Shown here: positions 12,001 through 21,610 of the stretch, one piece after another
Position numbering within the stretch: the stretch's first letter is position 1
Layout: each line of letters opens with the position of its first letter
NCBI RefSeq assembly: GCF_000236905.1
Contig: NC_016522.1
Location: 682,001 to 746,000 of the forward strand
Direction of reading: 5' to 3'
Source: Tetrapisispora phaffii CBS 4417
Lineage: Eukaryota > Ascomycota > Saccharomycetes > Saccharomycetales > Saccharomycetaceae
DNA: 64,000 nucleotides
Translations under genes and position numbers: made by a program
Notes under the pieces: model-generated
Database searches by the model: none
The model's input: the letters and a program-made list of their open reading frames with translations, nothing else
Told to the model about the DNA's origin: nothing

Positions 12001-12390
12001 ATCGTGGAAGCACTCTCTTTCACTCTCCGCGCTCCCCATAATAATGTATTTATTTTATTCTTTCAAGTGTTATCGAAATGCTATGAAACATACCATACGC
12101 ACATTGTATTTGTATGAATAATATTTGTTTTCCGATTATAAAGATACTGTTACTCTAATGTTAGATAAACATTTGTATATGTACAAACATGTCTTAGTTT
12201 ACACGTGATTAATTATTACTACAATTCCTATTAGTAACATCAGAGTATGTTCATAAAATGATTGAACTTTGATTTTTAAAAAAGGAACATATAATATTGA
12301 TATGATGATGATTTGTTGCAAGCCACTCACTTTCTTATGTCAAAAGAGGTCATAACTATGAATCTCTTTTGTTGAAACTCAATAAATTTG
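9069..12390. other. 3.3-kb gene-free region between RPI1 and MTQ1
   Basis: The longest stretch without a recognisable gene. It is AT-rich with several AT runs (9391-9408, 9480-9490). Open frames here are short, begin with TTG, or encode low-complexity hydrophobic strings, and match nothing I know. A promoter-like patch near 11330-11360 has a C-run followed by ATAAATA, but no usable ORF follows. RHO3 is expected hereabouts in the ancestral order and no trace of it was seen. Confidence 0.5.
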
Positions 12391-13389
12391 ATGCCACGAA
12401 TTAGTCCAAGGGTAATGCATGATGCATTTAAAATAAATTACTGTTTGCCATTATTATTACCTGAATGTAGAACTATTGAGAATGCTCAACAAGAATATAA
12501 ATGGATACACTCTGAATTGTCTCTTAAATCAGCATCTTTAAACGAATTGGATAAAACAATTAAATTAGCGTGTATCCAGAGATTCCATCACGTCCCTCTC
12601 CAATATATCTTGAGATCACAACCATTTGGTTATATAAATATATCTTGTAAAAAAAATGTTTTGATACCAAGATGGGAGACTGAAGAGTGGACATTGGATT
12701 TTGTTAATTCGATTAAAAAATATAAAAACTCAATTGAGTCATTATATTCTCAACAAAATAAATTAAATGTGGTCGATCTTTGTACTGGTACGGGTTGTAT
12801 TGCTTTATTATTAAGACACGAATTCAACAAAATACTGGATAAACCCAACATTGTCCAAATTTCTGCGTTTGATTGTTCGAAACATGCATTGAGGTTGGCA
12901 GATCACAATAAGCAACACTCTGCTAATGAACCTTTAGATATATCAATAAAAAAAATGAATGTTCTCAGGGATAAAATAGACTTAAAAGAATACCAAAATA
13001 GGAAAATCGATATTCTACTATGCAATCCTCCCTATATCCCCCGTTCACAATTTATTAGACATACTAGTAAATCGGTAAGATTTTTTGAACCTAAGCTTGC
13101 ATTAATAGGAAATGAAGAATTTTATGAAAATTTGGTCGATATATGGCTATCAAATATTAATTCATTTATTTACGAAGTAGGAAATCAAGAACAGATAGAT
13201 TTGGTAAAAAAATTAGTATCCAAAAATAGACATATTGTAGGTGACTGGGTTGTTGACCAGAAAAATGATTCAAATCGACAACCACGACTAGTATTCGGAT
13301 ATAGGAACACATCATCTGATAAATGTCAACTTCTTAAACATATATTCGATAATTTCAGTAAGTTAAAAGAAGCGCATTTTTATGATTGA
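12391..13389 (+). CDS. MTQ1: Release-factor glutamine methyltransferase Mtq1
   Basis: A 332-residue SAM-dependent N5-glutamine methyltransferase of the HemK/PrmC family. In S. cerevisiae, Mtq1 (314 residues) methylates the GGQ motif of the mitochondrial release factor Mrf1. The SAM-binding motif I is at residues 127-136 (VVDLCTGTGC), and the hallmark NPPY active-site motif that holds the target glutamine is at 212-215. The N-terminus MPRISPRVMHDAF followed by CLPLLLPECRTIE matches the known protein. That supports the ATG at 12391 rather than the TTG just before it. It lies upstream of TRM6 and NOP2 as in S. cerevisiae (YNL063W-YNL062C-YNL061W), with only 160 bp to the convergent TRM6 end. Confidence 0.95.
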   Translation: MPRISPRVMHDAFKINYCLPLLLPECRTIENAQQEYKWIHSELSLKSASLNELDKTIKLACIQRFHHVPLQYILRSQPFGYINISCKKNVLIPRWETEEWTLDFVNSIKKYKNSIESLYSQQNKLNVVDLCTGTGCIALLLRHEFNKILDKPNIVQISAFDCSKHALRLADHNKQHSANEPLDISIKKMNVLRDKIDLKEYQNRKIDILLCNPPYIPRSQFIRHTSKSVRFFEPKLALIGNEEFYENLVDIWLSNINSFIYEVGNQEQIDLVKKLVSKNRHIVGDWVVDQKNDSNRQPRLVFGYRNTSSDKCQLLKHIFDNFSKLKEAHFYD

Positions 13390-13549
13390 ATATTCCGACT
13401 TATAAAAAACATTAAAATTATATTCATCTTAATATGCATTATATAATAAATATTTCAATAAAATAAGATAAATTTGCATGCATTATAAAAAATTTCTTAA
13501 TTCACCACTGTTTAAAACAACAGTTCTACTGTTCAAAGCAATATTGATA

Positions 13550-14986
13550 TTATTCTGTCTTTTGCTTTTTAACATCCGGATCTTTATTATCGGTTGCTAC
13601 TAGCTGTTCAGGTTCAGGAGCAGGAATAACTCTATGGCAACACAGCAGATACCCACCACCACCTCTCATCGTCATCAATGGATGAAGTTTACCTCTAATA
13701 GTTTGGTATGGCCTACATCTTGTTTCGTAAATCGAAGGCGCTAAGAACTTTAAGTCATCATACAGCGTATGCGATAATTCTAATAATGTTTCTTTAAATT
13801 GACTAAAACAAACAATTGGTCTTGAACCATGAACATTTTCTGCCAACCTAGGTATTAGAGATGGAAGTGACAATGTAGATGTAACTACAAGGGCGTCGTA
13901 TTTTACTTCTGTTGCAAATTTAACAACATCTAACTGACTTTTATAGAGTTTAGATCTACGAAAGTAAGCATTTCTTTTATTTCCTTTCAATTCCTTAATC
14001 TCTTCTTTACTGAAAGGTGTGAACGTAGAATTTACTTCTGCTACCGTTGGAGGTTCGAAATAATCCAAGATTGAAATGGTCTTAACATGATCATTAATGA
14101 ATTCTTCCGAATAGTTTGAATATTTTAATAAATCCAAGTTAGGATGCTCGTTTTCATGAATAACTACAACTTTACCGTCTAACTTAGAATCAGTGTCGCC
14201 TCCAAACATACGTTCTAATAAAAAGTAAACCAATAAACCACCTGTTTCGTCAACGCATAAGTAAGTACCATTACTTCTAATATTTGCTAAGTTTAATAAC
14301 ATACCAACCGATTCCTGAGACATGTCCATAACACGTTGCTGGTCACCTTTAGCAAGGAAATACTCTAGCAAAGCTGAACCACTTAGGTAATTTACTGTGA
14401 AATACTTGGCAAACTTTTGCTGCTTTCTTTTCAAGTACTTCTCTTGAGATTGAATCGTTTTCTTATGAAAACTCTCATGTGAATCAATTATCTTAGCAAT
14501 AATTTCATCACCAGATACTGACTTGTTTTTTAAATTTTCAATTTCAGCCATTGTCAACTTTTGAACTTTATTACCAATGTTGATTAAGTGTTTATTGTTC
14601 TCACTGCTGTTTATATTTGTTAATTCTGGAATATCATTTTTTAATTCTTCTCCTTCATCCAAATTATTATTAGAGGATTCTGAAAGCTTTTCTTCCATAA
14701 TTCTGACTTTCCCTACTGGAATCTTGTTATTTTTATTTTTATTTTTATTCTTGTTTTGGGAATCATCTTCATTTTCTGTAATATCTGAAGTATTATCATA
14801 ATAAATTTCAAAAGTGGTCCCCAATGGGTAACCTATGACATCATTCACCTGAAATGCACCAAACTTACCAAGTGATATAGAACCATTTTTCCTTAGTTCA
14901 ACAATTTTCCAATTATTAGATGGTAATTTTAAAATTACAAATTGATTGAAAGCAATTTGCTTTAATGGATCCAATTGACTAGTCAT
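13550..14986 (-). CDS. TRM6: tRNA m1A58 methyltransferase non-catalytic subunit Trm6/Gcd10
   Basis: A 478-residue homolog of S. cerevisiae Gcd10/Trm6 (also 478), the tRNA-binding partner of catalytic Trm61. The nuclear complex makes m1A58 in tRNAs, including initiator tRNA-Met. Conserved blocks include SLGKFGAFQVNDVIGYP near the N-terminus, QKFAKYFTVNYLSGS, VDETGGLLVYFLLERMFGG, and the C-terminal YETRCRPYQTIRGKLHPLMT. A poly-Asn/Lys insert (NKNKNKNKNN, encoded at about 14730-14757) sits in the variable loop. The gene is divergent from NOP2, and PAC and RRPE motifs lie in the shared promoter. The start is the ATG at 14984-14986. Confidence 0.97.
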   Translation of the reverse strand: MTSQLDPLKQIAFNQFVILKLPSNNWKIVELRKNGSISLGKFGAFQVNDVIGYPLGTTFEIYYDNTSDITENEDDSQNKNKNKNKNNKIPVGKVRIMEEKLSESSNNNLDEGEELKNDIPELTNINSSENNKHLINIGNKVQKLTMAEIENLKNKSVSGDEIIAKIIDSHESFHKKTIQSQEKYLKRKQQKFAKYFTVNYLSGSALLEYFLAKGDQQRVMDMSQESVGMLLNLANIRSNGTYLCVDETGGLLVYFLLERMFGGDTDSKLDGKVVVIHENEHPNLDLLKYSNYSEEFINDHVKTISILDYFEPPTVAEVNSTFTPFSKEEIKELKGNKRNAYFRRSKLYKSQLDVVKFATEVKYDALVVTSTLSLPSLIPRLAENVHGSRPIVCFSQFKETLLELSHTLYDDLKFLAPSIYETRCRPYQTIRGKLHPLMTMRGGGGYLLCCHRVIPAPEPEQLVATDNKDPDVKKQKTE

Positions 14987-15108
14987 TATCTATATTGATA
15001 TTGCAATATCTCCCAGCCTTTTAATGATCTCTTACCGGCTACTTTAAGTTCCCTACAATGGTCTCAAATAAAGTTAATATATCTGATCATAACTAAAATA
15101 TAACTTTT

Positions 15109-15116
15109 GCGATGAG
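15109..15116. promoter_or_regulatory. PAC motif (GCGATGAG) near TRM6
   Basis: Exact GCGATGAG, the Dot6/Tod6 (Pbf) recognition sequence of ribosome-biogenesis promoters. It lies about 120 bp upstream of the TRM6 ATG. Confidence 0.8.
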
Positions 15117-15273
15117 CTTGACCATCACATCTGTAAATAAAAGTGTATACATTTGGAATCATAGTGAACGAGTTTTAACATTCTTTTCATTTTTCAATTT
15201 TTATTTCTGCCAAACACTGTGCCATCACCATTCATTTAGTATTATCACATAGTGGGGCACGGTTTAGATCTTT

Positions 15274-15340
15274 TGAAAATTTTTTGATTTCGTGGAAATT
15301 GATATGATTTATAATAATGAAAATTTTGTTAGCTCATCGC
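15274..15340. promoter_or_regulatory. RRPE-RRPE-PAC cluster upstream of NOP2
   Basis: TGAAAATTTTT at 15274-15284 and TGAAAATTTT at 15318-15327 match the RRPE (Stb3) element. CTCATCGC at 15333-15340 is a PAC element. The close RRPE/PAC pair, 170-190 bp from the NOP2 start, is the standard arrangement for ribosome-biogenesis genes. Confidence 0.85.
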
Positions 15341-15507
15341 ATATTTTATTATTATGCATTTAATAGTATTAACTTAATATATTTAAGTGATTGATAGTTA
15401 ATGAATAAGCTGGTTAATTATCATCTACGTATAACTATTTCTATATCTTGCCTTACAGTCAGATAAATACAAAGGCACAATAAAAAGCGCATCTATCAAT
15501 TACAATA

Positions 15508-17334
15508 ATGGGTAGCAGACGTCATAAGAATAAGCAAGGTGCTCCACCTACTTTAGATGAATTTCAAGCTAAGAAGGACAAGAAACTAAATAAGATTAAA
15601 CAAAAATCTAAAAGAGCCACTCCAATTGAAGATAAACGTGAAAAAGTATCTGTAAAGAAACAGAAGAAGAACCACAAAGAAGTTGTCAAGACTACTGAAT
15701 CCGATGAAGTTGCTGGTGAAGAACAATCAGAAGAGGAGTTATCTAAGGAAACAAAGACACTTTTTGATGATAGCGATGATGATGAAGAAGCTAATCCAGA
15801 AGATTTAAAAGATGAGTTTGATTTAGAACAAGAGTATGATTATGAAGAAGATGCTGAACAACCAACGACTGCCATGTTCTCTGACGATGACGACGAGGGT
15901 GATTTAGAAGATTTAAATGCTGAAAATATGGAAGCTTTCTCTAAACAGTTAGATGAAGAGGAAGCTGAAGAGGCTGAGGAAGCCGAAAGAGAATTAGTAG
16001 AGACTGATATTATGCAACCAAGAGCAGATGTTCTTCCTTCAGAAAGGGAATTGGAATTAATGGCCGATCAACCTCCAAACCTAACAGCAGTCAGAACCAG
16101 AATCCTTGAAATTGTGAAAGTTTTAGAAGATTTCAGAAACTTAGCTGCTGAAGGTAGATCAAGAACAGAATATGTAGATAGATTATTGCTAGATATTTGC
16201 GATTATTTTGGTTATTCACCATTCCTAGCAGAAAAATTATTCAATTTATTTTCTCCTGCCGAAGCATTAGAATTTTTTGAAGCTAATGAAATTGCAAGAC
16301 CAATCACAATAAGAACTAATACACTAAGAACAAGAAGAAGAGATTTAGCCCAGGCCTTGGTTAACAAGGGTGTTAATTTACAACCAATCGGTACTTGGAC
16401 AAAGGTTGGTTTACAAATTTTTGACTCTCAGGTTCCAATTGGTGCTACTTCTGAATATTTGGCTGGTCAATATATTTTACAAGCTGCTTCTTCCTTCTTA
16501 CCCGTTGTTGCTTTAGACCCTCAATTAAACGAACGTGTTTTAGATATGGCTGCTGCTCCAGGTGGTAAAACAACATATATATCTGCATTAATGAAGAATA
16601 CTGGTTGTGTTTTTGCTAATGACGCTAACAAAGCTAGAACCAAATCTTTAATTGCCAACATTCATCGTCTAGGCTGTACTAATACAATTGTTTGTAATTA
16701 TGATGCACGTGAATTCCCTAAGGTAATTGGTGGTTTTGACAGAATTTTATTGGATGCCCCATGCTCTGGTACAGGTGTTATTGGTAAGGATCAATCTGTT
16801 AAAGTTTCAAGAACTGAAAAAGATTTCATTCAAATTCCACATTTACAAAAACAATTATTGCTTTCAGCTATTGATTCAGTGGATGCTAACTCAAAGACTG
16901 GTGGTTTTATAGTATATTCAACCTGTTCTGTTGCTGTCGAAGAAGATGAAGCAGTTGTAGACTATGCTTTAAGAAAGAGACCTAATGTCAGACTAGTCGA
17001 CACAGGTTTAGCTATCGGTAAAGAAGGTTTCACAAGCTTTAGAGGTAAGAAGTTTCATCCAAGTGTAAAATTAACTAGAAGATATTATCCACATACTTAC
17101 AATGTTGACGGTTTCTATGTCGCTAAATTCCAAAAGATTGCTCCATCTCGTCATGACGATAATCAAGCAAGTGCTAGAGAGAAGGAAGCGGCTGCTAGAG
17201 ATGAAGCACTTGAAGAAGGTATTATCAAGGATGATTTTGCTGAATTTGATGACCAAGAAGATAAACAATATATTGAAAAATCTAAAAAAACTATTTTACA
17301 AAAGAAAGGTTTAAATCCAAAAGGTAAAAAATAG
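15508..17334 (+). CDS. NOP2: 25S rRNA m5C methyltransferase Nop2
   Basis: A 608-residue nucleolar RNA (cytosine-C5) methyltransferase (S. cerevisiae Nop2, 618 residues). It modifies 25S rRNA C2870 and is essential for 60S assembly. The first 170 residues are a charged Lys-rich then Asp/Glu-rich tail. The Rossmann core follows, with SAM motif I at residues 346-355 (DMAAAPGGKT), the PCSG motif with Cys419, and the STCS motif with catalytic Cys473. The C-terminus is Lys-rich (nucleolar-type). The promoter carries RRPE and PAC elements. It converges with ARP5, the stop codons being about 90 bp apart. The assignment is very secure. Confidence 0.98.
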   Translation: MGSRRHKNKQGAPPTLDEFQAKKDKKLNKIKQKSKRATPIEDKREKVSVKKQKKNHKEVVKTTESDEVAGEEQSEEELSKETKTLFDDSDDDEEANPEDLKDEFDLEQEYDYEEDAEQPTTAMFSDDDDEGDLEDLNAENMEAFSKQLDEEEAEEAEEAERELVETDIMQPRADVLPSERELELMADQPPNLTAVRTRILEIVKVLEDFRNLAAEGRSRTEYVDRLLLDICDYFGYSPFLAEKLFNLFSPAEALEFFEANEIARPITIRTNTLRTRRRDLAQALVNKGVNLQPIGTWTKVGLQIFDSQVPIGATSEYLAGQYILQAASSFLPVVALDPQLNERVLDMAAAPGGKTTYISALMKNTGCVFANDANKARTKSLIANIHRLGCTNTIVCNYDAREFPKVIGGFDRILLDAPCSGTGVIGKDQSVKVSRTEKDFIQIPHLQKQLLLSAIDSVDANSKTGGFIVYSTCSVAVEEDEAVVDYALRKRPNVRLVDTGLAIGKEGFTSFRGKKFHPSVKLTRRYYPHTYNVDGFYVAKFQKIAPSRHDDNQASAREKEAAARDEALEEGIIKDDFAEFDDQEDKQYIEKSKKTILQKKGLNPKGKK

Positions 17335-17423
17335 AATAAGAAAGATAATAAGTTATAAGTTGATTCATTAATATAAAACATTTGTACATTACATACATTA
17401 AATACTCAAATAGAAGTTATCTA

Positions 17424-19691
17424 TCACTCATAATATCCAGTATTTCCCAATCTGTGCTCTTTTATGTATTCTGGTCCATATTCTTCGTATTCCTTTTTAG
17501 AAATTAAACTTGATTTAAAATCAGCATCATCAGAACTAAATTTGGCCATCCCTTTCCATGCATCTAAAGAAGGATGTTTTGATATATTAACACTGAATTT
17601 GGCATCATTTGGTAAAAATGATGTAAATTCTTTTACGATTCTTGTCTTCAATCCAGGCAATTGTGCATGTCCACCTGTGATCCACACATTCTTTGCCATG
17701 GCTTCTGCTTGATCACTTAATTTACTAGGCTTAGAACCAAATTTTTTTAGTAGCATTGTTTCAGACAATTCTATTATGCCTGCTTGATCACAACCACCCA
17801 TTCTTGGTTGAAATAGAATTTCTGGAACACGAGGACGTTCAATATTCATATGCATTTGGTGCTGTTCATGTGAATTCTCACTATCAAAAGGTCTTGGACC
17901 TCTTAAGAATAAATGCAGGGTAGAATTTCTCCAATCGTATTGTGCATCGACTGTGTCTTCCATTGTAAAATTAGAATCAAACTCCAGTAGCTCTTTTTCA
18001 ATTTCTACAATATCTCTATAATCTTCTTCTATAAGTTCGTCCAATGTTTCTGTATTTTGAAAAATGTCATTGTAAACCATCCAATCTTCGTCGTCAGCAC
18101 CAAACGTATCATTTGGATCATTATCAATAGTTGCTTGCTGTCTTGTTCTTTTTGTACCAGTTTTCAGGTTATCTTCTGCTAATGTTGCCAAACTTTTCAT
18201 TCTATTCTGCGATGCTTGTGACTTTCTATCTTTCATATCTTCTCTTGTTTTAATTTTTTCTTTTCTCTTTTGTAATAACTCATCCAATGCCTTTCGTTTA
18301 CTTCTAATCCATCCACTTAAATCAGTAGCACGCCATTGTTCTTCTTTTATTCTTAATTCTTCCGCTTCCTGTTTGGCTTTTAGTTTCTCTTCCTTTGCCC
18401 TTTGTCTTGCATCATAATTTGCCTTCATTAACCTTTGTTTTCTCTTTTCCTTTATTTGCTCTTCATCCAATTGGTCGTCTGGGACTTCAAGTAATTCAAA
18501 TTTATTGGCATTTTCATCTTCCTCTTCCTCTTCTTCATCTCCTTCCAAAGATTCTGATAACTCAGCAGCTTGTGCTCTTTTTAATGATTTTTCTAAGTTA
18601 TACAAGTATTTTTTAAAATCTCTTTCATCATCAAAACCAGCATTTTCCAAGATTGACTGTATTTGTTTCTTTGATTGGTCCACAAACTGTTCCTTCAATT
18701 GAGAATAATATTCCCATTCTTCTTGTTTCTCTACCATTTTTTCTATTCTCTTTTGCTTTGCCTGTTCTTGTAATCTTCTACCATTTTCTTTTCTCTTCTC
18801 TGCCTGAATTCTTAATTCTTCTTCTGTTTTTTCTGGTTGCATAATCTCTGTAAATGGTGCTTCAACAACTATATCCTTCTTTTCCAATTGTTCTAAGCTT
18901 AAAATATCTTCAAGTTCTTTAGCGTAATCTGGTGATACATAACAATAATCTTTATAAAGTGTCTCATATTGAAACTCTGTTAATTTTGTTGGGAAATATG
19001 GGTATTTTAAAGTCATCAAGTCACTTAAATAACCAACAGATTGACTACCACCCCAATTAATTCGCTTCGTATCCGTTAATACCGGCTTACCATCAATTAT
19101 CGGTATAACGTTAGTATCTTGGTTATTCAGACCAAATACAAGCCCCGAACTATGTTTATCAGTATTAGCATAAAATGCAAAAACATTATCGATACCAAAA
19201 GAAACATTGGATGTATTAAATGTTTCAAATAAAAGTTGGTACCAATTAGCTCTCTGGGATTGTAATGTTGCTAGTTTCTCTGTCATTATAAGCGGATTTG
19301 AAATGCCATGGTTAGCTGTTACACCTAAATGCTTAAACGTGTACTCCAGAATATCTTCTGCATATTCCCAATTAGTTACGAATGGACCGTCAAAAGGAGT
19401 CTTTGATTGTGACCTAACGGCGTAATCCAGGTTAGTATCGTTACCAATGAATGTCATTGTTCTACTCATTTTACGGTCTCTAAAACGTGTCAGTCTTGTT
19501 GGAAAATTGAAAGCTGGATCAGCCTTGTTTACATAGCCAGCTTTAACACTGCAGGTGCCAAAGTCAATCGCAATTGGGATACTGGAATCATATGTCGAAG
19601 TACTAATAAAGTGCTCAGGTTCATTATTCAATGGTGATTCATCAATAACTCTCACAGTTGCTGGTGGCAACGAACAATTTCTAGAAAGCAT
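17424..19691 (-). CDS. ARP5: Actin-related protein Arp5 (INO80 complex)
   Basis: A 755-residue nuclear actin-related protein, the same length as S. cerevisiae Arp5. With Ies6 it couples the INO80 remodeller to nucleosome sliding. An actin fold (IAIDFGTCSVKAGYVN near residue 40; ITGGHAQLPGLKTRIV near residue 660) is split by the large charged coiled-coil insertion typical of Arp5. The conserved DPNDTFGADDEDWMVYNDIF and the C-terminal SKKEYEEYGPEYIKEHRLG leave no doubt. The start was set at the ATG at 19689-19691; the in-frame codon three triplets upstream is TTG. Neighbours NOP2 and the YNL058C-like gene match the S. cerevisiae order. Confidence 0.98.
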   Translation of the reverse strand: MLSRNCSLPPATVRVIDESPLNNEPEHFISTSTYDSSIPIAIDFGTCSVKAGYVNKADPAFNFPTRLTRFRDRKMSRTMTFIGNDTNLDYAVRSQSKTPFDGPFVTNWEYAEDILEYTFKHLGVTANHGISNPLIMTEKLATLQSQRANWYQLLFETFNTSNVSFGIDNVFAFYANTDKHSSGLVFGLNNQDTNVIPIIDGKPVLTDTKRINWGGSQSVGYLSDLMTLKYPYFPTKLTEFQYETLYKDYCYVSPDYAKELEDILSLEQLEKKDIVVEAPFTEIMQPEKTEEELRIQAEKRKENGRRLQEQAKQKRIEKMVEKQEEWEYYSQLKEQFVDQSKKQIQSILENAGFDDERDFKKYLYNLEKSLKRAQAAELSESLEGDEEEEEEDENANKFELLEVPDDQLDEEQIKEKRKQRLMKANYDARQRAKEEKLKAKQEAEELRIKEEQWRATDLSGWIRSKRKALDELLQKRKEKIKTREDMKDRKSQASQNRMKSLATLAEDNLKTGTKRTRQQATIDNDPNDTFGADDEDWMVYNDIFQNTETLDELIEEDYRDIVEIEKELLEFDSNFTMEDTVDAQYDWRNSTLHLFLRGPRPFDSENSHEQHQMHMNIERPRVPEILFQPRMGGCDQAGIIELSETMLLKKFGSKPSKLSDQAEAMAKNVWITGGHAQLPGLKTRIVKEFTSFLPNDAKFSVNISKHPSLDAWKGMAKFSSDDADFKSSLISKKEYEEYGPEYIKEHRLGNTGYYE

Positions 19692-19935
19692 ACTTGACAA
19701 CTTGTTTAACTTCTAATTTTTAAGCTTTTTTGAGATTCACCAAAATATCATATGTTTGATATAAATTACAGTTACAATATTAAATGGTCTTCTATCATGT
19801 ATACTTTTATATATTGAGATGTCTCTATACTGAAATTCTTGGACTTATTTTTCTACACACCTTCGTATGCAATGATATACAATACACAGCCGTTTGGTTA
19901 GTATAAGTTTTATTGACAGGACCTTGAATGGTAAC

Positions 19936-21039
19936 TTAATGTATATATAGATGTGTTGATTTATTGATAGTATATACTTCCAAGGCACTATTGGCTATCT
20001 TCCAACATGTCATCCAAAAATGATGATGGAGGTTGAAACTCCAATTTATTACTTTCGTGTGTTTTTTAGTTGGTTCTCTGGGAATCTCCTGATCGAAGTT
20101 GTTGTATGAATTATCTTCATTGAATCTTAATACAGTATTGTCATCGAATGTGTTATTATCTATATTTAGAGTTAAAATCGAGTTATTTTTACCATGGTAT
20201 CTAGTAGGGGAGATATGTCTTCTATCAGGAGATATACTTCTATCAGGAGATATGCTTCTTTCTGGTCTGTTAAACTCAGCATTGTTTCTATGACCCAATG
20301 GAGATTTAGATATAGACTCCCTTGTGTCCTTTACAAATCTTGATTTTCTCTTTTCTTGTTGATTTAGAATTTCTAATGTTGGTGATATGAATAATGAGAC
20401 GTTATTGGTAGTGGCCTTTTTCTTTGGTGTGCCGGAATCCTGGATAACATCGAATGGATTTTGTATTACACTATTATTGAAATATTCTGTGTTACTTGTA
20501 TCATGACCAGCATCTTGGAAACCATTGTATTTTAATTTCATAGGACTACGTGTTGGACTCAATGGCATACCGTCATGCGTTCTTTCAAAGTCGTTGTTGA
20601 AATCATCATCATACAAACTGTTGTTCATTATTGATGAATTGGTATTATATGCTGCCTTAAATGGATCTTCCAAGTCATATGCTTCTGTCAAATATGTGTA
20701 TCTTGTTGATTTAAGGTTATTATATAATCTCCAAATTAGTATGAACAGCAATATAGCACCAAATATTGCCCCAAAACAAATAAAAACCGTACCATCAATG
20801 TCATCCGATCTCCATATATTAGGATTATTTTCAGCTGAAGGTGCAATTATTGATGGGATAGATATAGCTGATGAAGTCAATGAAGTTGTCAAAATCGATG
20901 TAGTTGATGCAGTTGAAATAGAAGATGTTATGGAAACAGATTCCGAGGTCAGTGTAGTCGATTGCGTATGCGTAGTGCTAGTTGTAGTGGTAACCAAAGA
21001 GGGCAAACCTCTTCTCTTAATATATTTGTCTACATTCAT
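19936..21039 (-). CDS. Prm5/YNL058C-like single-pass membrane protein, C-terminus probably frameshifted
   Basis: As read, this is a 367-residue protein starting at the ATG at 21037-21039 (MNVDKYIKRRGLPSL), because the in-frame codon further upstream is TTG. It resembles the ohnolog pair YNL058C/PRM5, whose members are plasma-membrane proteins; PRM5 is induced by pheromone and cell-wall stress. The order is a Ser/Thr-rich outer segment, a membrane helix (TVFICFGAIFGAILLFILIW, about residues 80-102), then a cytoplasmic tail with the family patch NVSLFISPTLEIL and SISPDR repeats. After residue about 332 the frame reads an unrelated tail. The alternative frame encodes PSSFLDDMLED then a stop at 19988-19990, like the family's PSTYLEHMLE ending. 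One extra A in the six-base run at 20062-20067 (T on the plus strand) would join them. The family is secure; the C-terminus as read is doubtful. Confidence 0.85.
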   Translation of the reverse strand: MNVDKYIKRRGLPSLVTTTTSTTHTQSTTLTSESVSITSSISTASTTSILTTSLTSSAISIPSIIAPSAENNPNIWRSDDIDGTVFICFGAIFGAILLFILIWRLYNNLKSTRYTYLTEAYDLEDPFKAAYNTNSSIMNNSLYDDDFNNDFERTHDGMPLSPTRSPMKLKYNGFQDAGHDTSNTEYFNNSVIQNPFDVIQDSGTPKKKATTNNVSLFISPTLEILNQQEKRKSRFVKDTRESISKSPLGHRNNAEFNRPERSISPDRSISPDRRHISPTRYHGKNNSILTLNIDNNTFDDNTVLRFNEDNSYNNFDQEIPREPTKKHTKVINWSFNLHHHFWMTCWKIANSALEVYTINKSTHLYIH

Positions 21040-21610
21040 GACTTGTACTCTAAAGATGGCTTGTATTGTAGCTTGCAATATTTATAAAGTTATCAGATCT
21101 TGTAGAGTTGGCGCAAATAGAGTGAATGCAAAAGTAAGAATATCTATGTGTTTTCCTATTCCAGGATGTATTTAATGGTCATATAGTATAAAGAAACTAC
21201 TCATCTCGGTTATCATTAAGTGTACCTTAAACCCCTAGAAAAATCGTTAGTTGTTACGTATTCAATTAAGTATATTGTGAGATGTATCGATTTTAATGAA
21301 TTCATTCTTTATTATGTCTTTTTCCTTATCTGGCGGTATTCGGCGATAGAAGCATCACGCCTTTATAACCTTCAGAGTCGCTAATAGCTTTATGAAATAA
21401 ACTGATTCTATCAATTTGTATTAGTGAATTAACAACAATTTAATTTCTAGCTAGATAATTGTTTTATAATCGTGGGAAATCTAGTATTTAAAGGTATTGG
21501 GTATATCTTGCTTTTAGCAGACGTTGTATACAAAATTGGTACATCGTCAAACTTAAAGGCCAGTTAATCTGCCTTGCAATTTCTAACTACTGAGAAACCT
21601 GTTTCCACGA
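21040..21610. other. Divergent spacer between PRM5/YNL058C-like gene and OCA2
   Basis: A 571-bp promoter region for both flanking genes. No RNA gene or further ORF was recognised. Confidence 0.6.

Larger units (their letters stand above)
14987..15507. other. Divergent TRM6-NOP2 promoter region
   Basis: A 521-bp shared upstream region. It contains two PAC and two RRPE motifs, listed separately. No ORF or RNA gene was seen. Confidence 0.7.

Noticed and set aside
12120..12210. Possible centromere: ATCACGTG (minus strand, 12202-12209) near TTTTCCGAT
   Set aside because: The candidate CDEIII core is in the wrong orientation, and the interval is only moderately AT-rich. Other CDEI-like sites (50775, 51042, 56432) also lack a CDEII/CDEIII partner.
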